This document shows positions 35,363 to 41,379 of a stretch of 41,379 nt of DNA, one piece after another (within the stretch, counting starts at the first letter, position 1; every line of letters starts with the position of its first letter). Location of the stretch: the IMG/VR virus record IMGVR_UViG_3300046506_000212, positions 1 to 41,379 of that record. One strand, given 5' to 3'. Source of the DNA: a virus. A program made the position numbers and the translations under genes. The notes under the pieces were generated by a model that was given only the letters and a program-made list of their open reading frames with translations, did no database searches and was not told the origin of the DNA.

Positions 35363-36544
35363 ATGAGTGGCAGCGCCTTTTTTCACGGGATCACGACCAC
35401 TGCCGTAACCGGTGGTGCGCGGACTATCTCGGTCCCGTCGTCGTCCGTTATCGGGCTTGTGGCGGTCCTGCCCGAGGGCTATGCAGCCCTGGCCAACGGC
35501 GTGACGCCGGGTAAGCCGGTGCTGATTACCAGCGAGCGCGAAGCCATCGCGGTCGGCGGTGAAAGCTCGCCTTTCACGAAAGCCTGTCAGGCGATCTACA
35601 CCCGCGCCAAGGCTGTGATTGTGGCCGTGCCCCTGGCCCCGGTTGTCGATGCTGCGGCACTGACTTCGGCCGTCATCGGCGGCGTGAAGGTCGACGGCAC
35701 CCGTACCGGGCTGCAAGCCCTGATCGACGGTAAAAGCTTGTTCAACGCACAGCCGCGGCTGTTGATTGCGCCGGGTCATTCCGCAACGCTGGCCGTCGCC
35801 ACGGCGATGGAAGCGGTGGCCGAAAAGCTGTCTGCAATCGCGATCATCGACGGCCCCAACACGACCGACGAGGCGGCCATGGCCTACGCGACCAGCTTCG
35901 GCGGCAAGCGTCTGTACATGGTCGACCCCGGCGTTATGTCCTGGGACACCACGGCAAACGCAGACGTCGGTTCTCCGGCCTCGGCCTGGGTGGCTGGCCT
36001 GTTCGCCTGGACTGACACCACTTACGGTTTTTGGGCGTCCCCGTCGAACAAGACGTTCCTCGGCGTGACCGGCACGAAGCGGCCTATCGAGTTCCTGGAC
36101 GGCGACGCCACTTGCCGGGCAAACCTGCTGAACAATGCGTTTATCGCGACGATCATTCGCGACGAGGGTTTCCGCCTGTGGGGCAACCGCACGCTGTCCA
36201 GTGACCCGAAGTGGACCATGGTAACTCGCGTGCGCACCTTCGATATGGTCATGGCCGCCCTGTTGTACGGCACGAAATGGGCGGTCGATGAGCCAATCAC
36301 GAAGGGCTACGTCAAGGCGATGCTCGAAAGCCTGCACGGCTTCATGCGCGACCTGAAGGCCAAGGGCGCTGTTATCAACTTCGACGTGTTCATTGATACC
36401 GAACGCAACACGGCGACCGAACTGGAGCAGGGCCGTATTTTCTTCGGCGTTGAGTTTACCGACTCCCCGCCCGCTGAAAACCCGACCTTCCTTGTTGACG
36501 TTAACAACAAGTGGATTACCGAAGTTCTCGACACTCGTTCGTAA
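35363..36544 (+). CDS. FI: Contractile tail sheath protein (gpFI)
   Basis: A 393-residue P2 FI-type sheath protein: SVIGLVAVLPEGYAALANGV, FTKACQAIYTRAKAVIVAVP, RLLIAPGHSATLAVATAMEA, VAEKLSAIAIIDGPNTTDEA and FRLWGNRTLSSDPKWTMVTR are conserved. Its presence proves a contractile (myovirus) tail. Confidence 0.95.
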   Translation: MSGSAFFHGITTTAVTGGARTISVPSSSVIGLVAVLPEGYAALANGVTPGKPVLITSEREAIAVGGESSPFTKACQAIYTRAKAVIVAVPLAPVVDAAALTSAVIGGVKVDGTRTGLQALIDGKSLFNAQPRLLIAPGHSATLAVATAMEAVAEKLSAIAIIDGPNTTDEAAMAYATSFGGKRLYMVDPGVMSWDTTANADVGSPASAWVAGLFAWTDTTYGFWASPSNKTFLGVTGTKRPIEFLDGDATCRANLLNNAFIATIIRDEGFRLWGNRTLSSDPKWTMVTRVRTFDMVMAALLYGTKWAVDEPITKGYVKAMLESLHGFMRDLKAKGAVINFDVFIDTERNTATELEQGRIFFGVEFTDSPPAENPTFLVDVNNKWITEVLDTRS

Positions 36545-36556
36545 GGAGCGCGCTAC

Positions 36557-37060
36557 ATGATTCCACAAGTATTGTTTAATACGAACCTGTTCGTCGGCAC
36601 TACCAGTTTCGCGGGCGATGTTCCAAGCCTCACACTTCCCAAGATGAAAAAGAAACTTGAACCGTACCGCGCTGGCGGTATGGATGCCGAGATTGACATG
36701 GACATGGGCCTGGAAAAGATGGACGCCGCGTTTACTACGACCGGCGTTCGTAAAGAATCCATGCTCAAGTTCGGCCTTGTCGATCAGAACGCATTCGAGG
36801 GCACATTCCGTGGCGCCTTCAAGGGCCAGGGCGGCGTCATGACCGGTGCTGTCGCCACCATTCGCGGCCAGTTGACCGAGCTGGATGCAGGCGACTGGAA
36901 GGCCGGTGATAAGGCCGAATTCAAGTACACCGTCAACTGCACCTACTACAAGTTCGAAGTAGATGGCGCGGTCTGGTTCGAGTTCGACCCGGTTAACAGC
37001 ATTCGTATCGTCGATGGCGTCGACCAGCTCGACAAGATGCGCGAAATCCTCGGCATCTAA
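36557..37060 (+). CDS. FII: Tail tube protein (gpFII)
   Basis: A 167-residue P2 FII-type tube protein: NLFVGTTSFAGDVPSLTLPK, MKKKLEPYRAGGMDAEIDMD, and YTVNCTYYKFEVDGAVWFEF near the end. AAGGAG precedes the ATG. Forms the inner tube with the sheath. Confidence 0.95.
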   Translation: MIPQVLFNTNLFVGTTSFAGDVPSLTLPKMKKKLEPYRAGGMDAEIDMDMGLEKMDAAFTTTGVRKESMLKFGLVDQNAFEGTFRGAFKGQGGVMTGAVATIRGQLTELDAGDWKAGDKAEFKYTVNCTYYKFEVDGAVWFEFDPVNSIRIVDGVDQLDKMREILGI

Positions 37061-37089
37061 ACAACTTCGTTATTTAAGGAAACAAGATT

Positions 37090-37389
37090 ATGTCCGTTGA
37101 AAAAATTCCGGCTTGGCTGACCATTACCCAAGAATCGGCAACTATTAAACTGAGCAAGCCAAGTACGGCGAACGGTATTGAAGTGGATACCGTCGTCATG
37201 CGCTCGCCTTCGTTGCGCGAAGTGCGCGCCATTGACGCGATTTATCCGAAAGATCAAAACGCGCACGAACTGGCGCTGTTCGCGTCCCTGACCGATATCG
37301 GGGAAAAGGATCTGCAAGAGTTCAGATTGAAGGACCACATGCGCCTTCAGCGTGGCTATTTTCGTCTGGTTACAGACGACGAAGTTTGA
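37090..37389 (+). CDS. E: Tail assembly chaperone gpE
   Basis: A 99-residue P2 gpE-type chaperone: TIKLSKPSTANGIEVDTVVM, RSPSLREVRAIDAIYPKDQN. It lies between tube and tape measure, the fixed position of tail assembly chaperones. The stop TGA at 37387-37389 is bypassed in a second frame (see next entry). Together the two products help fold the tape measure protein. Confidence 0.9.
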   Translation: MSVEKIPAWLTITQESATIKLSKPSTANGIEVDTVVMRSPSLREVRAIDAIYPKDQNAHELALFASLTDIGEKDLQEFRLKDHMRLQRGYFRLVTDDEV

Positions 37390-37504
37390 CGTTTCGACCT
37401 TGAAACTCGCGGCAAAGCGACTCGCCAAGGCCACGGGGTTCACCCTGGCCGAAATCGAGTCGATGCCGTTTCATGAAATGCTGTGGTGGCTCATGGATGA
37501 GTGA
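37331..37504 (+). CDS. gpE' extension, made by ribosomal frameshift
   Basis: The frame +1 (equal to -2) relative to gpE is open from 37331 to the TGA at 37502-37504 and encodes VSTLKLAAKRLAKATGFTLA, then EIESMPFHEMLWWLMDE after the gpE stop. The W-W-x-M ending is like GpE' extensions. It has no start codon with a ribosome binding site, so it should be reached by frameshift. Candidate slip sites are TTT-C at 37360-37363, where Phe-tRNA can re-pair on TTC, and GTT-TGA-C at the stop, which resembles the prfB site. The direction differs from the -1 shift of P2. Confidence 0.65.
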   Translation, partial: RTTCAFSVAIFVWLQTTKFDVSTLKLAAKRLAKATGFTLAEIESMPFHEMLWWLMDE

Positions 37505-37528
37505 CCACGCGGGGCTTGAGGTAGGGGC

Positions 37529-40174
37529 ATGTCGGAAGCATTAGCGCTAAGTCTTGTAATCGGCGGCGCGGTCGCGGGGTCCCTCGGCAAGGCCTTTGGA
37601 GACGTCGATAAGCGCGTTAAGAACCTTCAGTCGGTGTCGGGTAAGGCCAGGGTCCTGCAATCGGTTGTAGGCGAAACCAAGGCCTTGCAAGACCAATGGC
37701 GCAAGGCGCACATGGCGGGCGAGGCCGGGGCTGACGGGCTGCGCAAGAAGCTGGAGGCCCAGCTTGACATGCTCAAGCGTAATGGCGTCGAGGTCGGCAA
37801 CCTGGGCAAGGCCTATCAGCGTCTCGAACGCCAGGCCAGGGGCGCGGAACTCAAGGAAAAGGGGCAGCAGCAAATCAGGGACGGCGGCCGTGGCCTACGT
37901 AACGTCGGCATTGGCGTTGCGGCCGGTGCCGCCGCCATCGCGATCCCAGCGAAGGTAAGCGCGGAATACAACGCGATCATCCGTGACATTGCGATCAAGG
38001 CCGGTATTGCCAACAAGCCGGAAGAGGCGCAGGTCTCGCGCAAGATCATTGATACGTCGCACGCCAGCGGCCTGGGGCGTAATGAAACTGCGGATCTGGT
38101 CAACGCGCTGGTAGGTGCCGGTATGGACCTGACCAAGGCCATGGAGTACGCGCCGGTTGCGGCGAAATTCGTGGTCGGTCAGGGCGCCGATGGCGTCGAC
38201 ACGGCCAAGATGATCATGGCCCTGGGGCAGAACGCCAAGATTACCGACCCGGCCATGATGGAAAAGGCCCTGGAAGGCATCGCGTTTCAAGGTCAGGCGG
38301 GCAGCTTCGAGGCCTCGGACATGGCCAAATGGTTCCCCGAGCTGCTGGCTGGCATGGGGAAATTGGGCATTACCGGCACCGATGCGGCCGCCCAGTTGGG
38401 CGCCATGCTGCAAGTGCAAATGAAGACGGCGGGCAGCAGCGACGAGGCGGCGAACAACCTCAAGAACTGGATGGAAAAGATCGGTTCAGGGGACGTTGTA
38501 AAGGCCTACAAAGACGCTGGGATCGACTATCAAGGGTCCATGAATACGGGCCTTGAAAAGGGCAAGTCGACGCTAGAAACCAGCTTCGCGTTGGCTCAGA
38601 AGTACATTGAGAAAACGGACCCGAAGAAAGCCAAGCAAATGGCCGAAGCGGTGTCGAAGATCAGCAAGGAAGCGGACCCGGCCAAAGCCAAGGAAATGAT
38701 GGCGTCCCTTGAAACGGCATTGCGCACGGGCGACCTGTTCAGCGACATGCAGGTAAAGGCGGCGCTCACTGCGTATTCGCAGAACAAGGACCTGTACGAG
38801 CAGCTTAAAAAGGACTCTGGCAACGCTAAAGGCATTCTGGATAAGAACCTTGCAGAGCGGCGCGAGACGTCATCGCAGAAGTGGAAAGAGGCCGGTAACA
38901 GCTCCGACGACGCCTTGCGCGCAATCGGTGATGCCCTGGCCCCGATTACCGACCGCGTAGCCGTTGGCGTCAAGACGGTGGCCGACAGCCTGGGCGAACT
39001 GGCCGATGCGTCCCCCCGTGTCGTGAGTGGTGTTGTTGCCGTGGGCGGCGCTATCGCTGCCATGGCGGCCGGTTACAGCGCGTTCAAGGTTGCGAGGGGC
39101 GTGGCCAACATCGGGCGCGGCACGCTCATGGGTGGCGATCCTAACCGTGTGCAAAAGGTCGAGATTGTTAACGGCTTTCCGGGCGGTGGTGGCGGTGGCC
39201 ATGGTGGTGCCGGTCCGGGCGCGGGTCCTGGCGGTGGCGGCCCTGGCGGTGGCCCGGCGCCTAACGGCCCGGCTCGTCGTTGGTGGCGCCGCAACCCGGC
39301 GCCAGTGCCACCAGTTCCACCAGTGCCACACATTCCACCGGCACCACACGTACCGCCCGCGCCGCATGTGCCCCCGCCAGCACCGCACGTTCCCCCTGTG
39401 CCCCCAGGACCGCCAGCGCCACCCGGCCCAGGTGGTCCCCCGCATCCGCCCGGACCGGGCGGCGGTGGTGGCATGCGCTTTCACGGCGGGTCGGCGCTCA
39501 AAGAGTCGTGGCCCGAGGAGCTGTTGAATGCGGGCCTCAAGATCAAGGAGGTGTACGACTCTGACGCCTCCAAGGAAGACAAGGCCGTGGGTTACGGCGA
39601 GGCGGGCGGCACCATGGCGGGCACGCTGGCCGGTGCTGCGGCGGGTGCGGCCATTGGTTCGGTCGTGCCGGTCATTGGTACGGCCATCGGCGCAATGATT
39701 GGCGGCTGGCTTGGCTCTATGGGCGGCGAGGCCCTGGGCGGCTACGCCGGTAAAACGCTGTTCGGTGGGGATGACGACGCCAAGGCCGAGCCGGGTACGC
39801 CGCTGATGATGGCGGCGGCCGGGCAGACGGCTGGCCCTGGCCCGGAGATTCCAACCCTTTCGCAGTTTGCCAATGCCTACGGCCCCGGCGTTACGGGTAA
39901 CGCGGACGGGCAGGTTATGGCCGAGCTGATGAAAAAGCCCGACCCGGCCAACCCATCCCCGGCTATCTCGTTGTTGGCCTCGGCCAAACCTGCCCAGGCG
40001 GCGCCGGTCGAGCAAAGCACGACTTATTCGCCGGTCATTCAAATTACCGTCAACGGCGATGCAAAGGACCCCCGGCAGATGGCTGACACCCTGATGCCGG
40101 AGATTAAACGCCAGCTTGAGGACATGGCACGCCAGCAGACGCGGCGCAGCATGACCGATGAATCGCACACGTAA
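37529..40174 (+). CDS. T: Tail tape measure protein
   Basis: An 881-residue TP901-type tape measure protein: long helical N-terminal part (residues 1-130), a family core with ETADLVNALVGAGMDLTKAM and FEASDMAKWFPELLAGMGKL, a hydrophobic membrane-like part (ASPRVVSGVVAVGGAIAAMA) and a second Gly/Ala-rich hydrophobic segment near 705-745. Residues about 550-650 are an unusual Gly/Pro/His-rich linker. Length would correspond to a tail of roughly 130 nm, if 1.5 angstrom per residue holds. AGGTAGGGG precedes the ATG. Confidence 0.93.
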   Translation: MSEALALSLVIGGAVAGSLGKAFGDVDKRVKNLQSVSGKARVLQSVVGETKALQDQWRKAHMAGEAGADGLRKKLEAQLDMLKRNGVEVGNLGKAYQRLERQARGAELKEKGQQQIRDGGRGLRNVGIGVAAGAAAIAIPAKVSAEYNAIIRDIAIKAGIANKPEEAQVSRKIIDTSHASGLGRNETADLVNALVGAGMDLTKAMEYAPVAAKFVVGQGADGVDTAKMIMALGQNAKITDPAMMEKALEGIAFQGQAGSFEASDMAKWFPELLAGMGKLGITGTDAAAQLGAMLQVQMKTAGSSDEAANNLKNWMEKIGSGDVVKAYKDAGIDYQGSMNTGLEKGKSTLETSFALAQKYIEKTDPKKAKQMAEAVSKISKEADPAKAKEMMASLETALRTGDLFSDMQVKAALTAYSQNKDLYEQLKKDSGNAKGILDKNLAERRETSSQKWKEAGNSSDDALRAIGDALAPITDRVAVGVKTVADSLGELADASPRVVSGVVAVGGAIAAMAAGYSAFKVARGVANIGRGTLMGGDPNRVQKVEIVNGFPGGGGGGHGGAGPGAGPGGGGPGGGPAPNGPARRWWRRNPAPVPPVPPVPHIPPAPHVPPAPHVPPPAPHVPPVPPGPPAPPGPGGPPHPPGPGGGGGMRFHGGSALKESWPEELLNAGLKIKEVYDSDASKEDKAVGYGEAGGTMAGTLAGAAAGAAIGSVVPVIGTAIGAMIGGWLGSMGGEALGGYAGKTLFGGDDDAKAEPGTPLMMAAAGQTAGPGPEIPTLSQFANAYGPGVTGNADGQVMAELMKKPDPANPSPAISLLASAKPAQAAPVEQSTTYSPVIQITVNGDAKDPRQMADTLMPEIKRQLEDMARQQTRRSMTDESHT
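39180..39475 (+). repeat. Gly-rich then Pro-His-rich low-complexity tract in the tape measure gene
   Basis: Glycine-rich coding (GGN repeats) to about 39265, then repeated CCACC/CCGCC units encoding PPVPH, PPAPH and PPGPP motifs to about 39475. Codons vary between units, so the protein repeat is under selection rather than a fresh DNA slippage product. Confidence 0.8.
39889..39902. repeat. Dispersed palindrome CGTTAC-GG-GTAACG
   Basis: Perfect copy inside the tape measure gene, same spacer as the copy in Rz1. Confidence 0.8.
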
Positions 40175-40182
40175 GGAGGCCT

Positions 40183-41037
40183 ATGGAATACGTCGACAAG
40201 CTCCAAACGGGGTTGCAATACATGGTCGATGCGGGGGAGGCTGGCCGTACTCAAGTGGGCGGCATGCTGTCGCCCGTCACCAATGCCGCGAGCTGGATAT
40301 CTGGCGCTGCTGACGATCTGGAGAGCCTGCCCTTTGTCGGGCCTGCCATCGGCGCCAAGCTCAGTCGGGTGATGGGCGCCATCGGGTCAGCACAGAGCAA
40401 GGTCAATCAGGTGCTTGGCACTTATGACCGTGCTGTCGCGGGCGTGGATACGGTCAAGGAACGGCTCGGCGGGCTTGATACCCAAGTCGACCGGGCCAAG
40501 GCCGCCGTAGGCAAGCTTGCGGCCAAGGTCTCGCCGGAGGTGCAAACGGTCGTCCCTACGGCCGCCCTGGCGCCCAAGGCGGCCAACCCCACGCCGATGC
40601 CTGAAGCGGTCGGCGCATCGGCGCACCTTATGGTGCTCATGCCCGCCAAAGGCGCCGCGCAACCGTTCTATTTCAACATCGACACCGCCGCTCACAGCGA
40701 GCTACAGCGCACGAATGCGTATCGCTGGGCGGCCCAAGAGCGTTTAGGGCGCCGTCCGGGCATGCAGGCGGTCGGCATCGGTGAGGAAAAAATCACCATG
40801 CGCGGCGTCATCTTCGGGGCCTGGAAGGGCGGTATCAAGCAACTGGACAAGCTGCGGACCATCGGTAACGCCATGGTTCCCCTGGGCATGACAACCGGCT
40901 ACGGCCTCGCCCTGGGCAATTGGTGCCTGATGAATATCAGCGAGGATCAGGGGTTTCTACTGAAGAACGGCGCGCCCCGCAAGCAGACATGGACATTGGA
41001 GTTTTCCCGTTATGGCGATGACCTGCAGAACGGCTGA
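40183..41037 (+). CDS. U: Tail protein gpU with N-terminal extension
   Basis: The C-terminal 140 residues are P2 gpU-like (LMVLMPAKGAAQPFYFNIDT, RWAAQERLGRRPGMQAVGIG, EEKITMRGVIFGAWKGGIKQ, GYGLALGNWCLMNISEDQGF). The N-terminal 140 residues (GLQYMVDAGEAGRTQVGGML and a helical Ala/Val-rich part) are an extension about as long as the whole classical gpU. AAGGAGG gives a strong start at 40183. gpU ends the tube near the baseplate. Confidence 0.9.
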   Translation: MEYVDKLQTGLQYMVDAGEAGRTQVGGMLSPVTNAASWISGAADDLESLPFVGPAIGAKLSRVMGAIGSAQSKVNQVLGTYDRAVAGVDTVKERLGGLDTQVDRAKAAVGKLAAKVSPEVQTVVPTAALAPKAANPTPMPEAVGASAHLMVLMPAKGAAQPFYFNIDTAAHSELQRTNAYRWAAQERLGRRPGMQAVGIGEEKITMRGVIFGAWKGGIKQLDKLRTIGNAMVPLGMTTGYGLALGNWCLMNISEDQGFLLKNGAPRKQTWTLEFSRYGDDLQNG

Positions 41038-41218
41038 GGGCGACATGCTCGATACCATTTGCAACAACTACTACGGCAACTTGCGCGGCACGGTGGAAGC
41101 CGTGTTGAGCGCAAACGAAGGGCTGGGCCGTGAGCCGCAACCCTTTAAGTCCGGGCTGCTGATCGTGCTGCCCGATATCGTAGAGACCAAGGAAACCACG
41201 GTTCGCCTGTGGTCCTGA
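41012..41218 (+). CDS. X: Tail protein gpX (LysM-like)
   Basis: A 68-residue protein: MTCRTAEGDMLDTICNNYYG followed by VEAVLSANEGLGREPQPFKS and IVLPDIVE, the LysM-like P2 gpX pattern; it joins the hub. Overlaps gpU by 26 bp. Start 41012 is chosen because GGAG lies 10 nt upstream; 41018 gives the core domain too. Confidence 0.92.
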   Translation: MAMTCRTAEGDMLDTICNNYYGNLRGTVEAVLSANEGLGREPQPFKSGLLIVLPDIVETKETTVRLWS

Positions 41219-41252
41219 CGCCCCCGCTCTAACCCCCTCGCATCACCCCCAA

Positions 41253-41379
41253 GCCCCGCCCAGTGCGGGGCTTTTTCATTTCTGAGAATCCCCCATGAAG
41301 CCAGTCCATAAGATCGTGGCCAATGGCCTCGACATTTCCGACGCCATCAACGACCGGCTGTTGAGTGCCCGCACCGTCG
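41253..41379. repeat. Terminal overlap, second copy
   Basis: Second copy of bases 1-127. It contains the gpX-gpD terminator and the first 85 bases of gpD (41295-41379), which is not a second gene but the same gene met again on the circle. Confidence 0.95.

Noticed and set aside
39300-39475. Short repeats that could suggest a CRISPR array
   Set aside because: They are codon-level repeats in frame within the tape measure gene, with no constant repeat-spacer length.
1-41379. tRNA or rRNA genes
   Set aside because: No cloverleaf with conserved T-arm sequence or rRNA-like stretch was recognised on either strand.

Overview
The window is one complete circular replicon cut open, not a chromosome fragment. 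Bases 1-127 recur exactly at 41253-41379, so the real molecule is a 41,252-bp circle and the second copy is an assembly overlap. It carries a full set of tailed-phage genes together with plasmid replication and partition genes, so it is best read as a temperate phage-plasmid. The LexA-type SOS boxes, GC-rich codon use and protein types point to a gammaproteobacterial host, most likely Pseudomonas. This host call is inference; no host DNA is present.

Layout. 43-1059 is the last tail gene (gpD). 1111-1501 is a small LexA-controlled gene. 1517-3264 holds repA, its structured leader and a 660-bp non-coding stretch that is the best origin candidate. 3265-5541 contains two unknown genes and a ParA / ribbon-helix-helix partition cassette embedded in three arrays of 11-bp iterons. 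5585-11339 is an accessory/early block: a large coiled-coil protein, a HicAB toxin-antitoxin pair with its operators, a second LexA-controlled gene, and about a dozen small, mostly overlapping genes of unknown function with several autoregulatory-type palindromes.

11507-15990 is the immunity and early region: a leftward LuxR-type gene, a small gene and a CI-like repressor face a rightward Cro-like gene, a replication-associated protein, a degenerate nucleotide-kinase-like protein, a Q-like antiterminator and a NinX-like protein. A tyrosine recombinase (16039-17310) follows. 17847-17997 is a late control region with a CI-type operator, a good sigma-70 promoter and a terminator about 80 nt downstream, resembling lambda pR'-tR'. 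Lysis genes (holin, SAR endolysin, Rz/Rz1) come next.

20199-28589 encodes lambda/Mu-type head genes (TerS, TerL, gpW, portal, a ClpP protease fused to the major capsid protein, decoration and connector proteins). 28586-41218 plus 43-1059 encodes a P2-like contractile tail: gpV, gpW, gpJ, gpI, fibres, sheath, tube, a frameshifted tail assembly gene, tape measure, gpU, gpX and gpD. The virion should be a myovirus.

How it works together (inference). In lysogeny RepA, ParA/RHH and HicAB keep the circle as a low-copy plasmid while CI holds down the early promoter and, through a perfect operator copy, the late promoter. The CI-like repressor lacks the usual catalytic lysine of the S24 fold. Two small genes have good LexA boxes, so SOS induction may act through a LexA-controlled anti-repressor. 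Other unexplained signals are a palindrome CGTTAC-N(1-2)-GTAACG scattered around the whole circle and a 14-bp palindrome TGTGACANGTCACA present four times.
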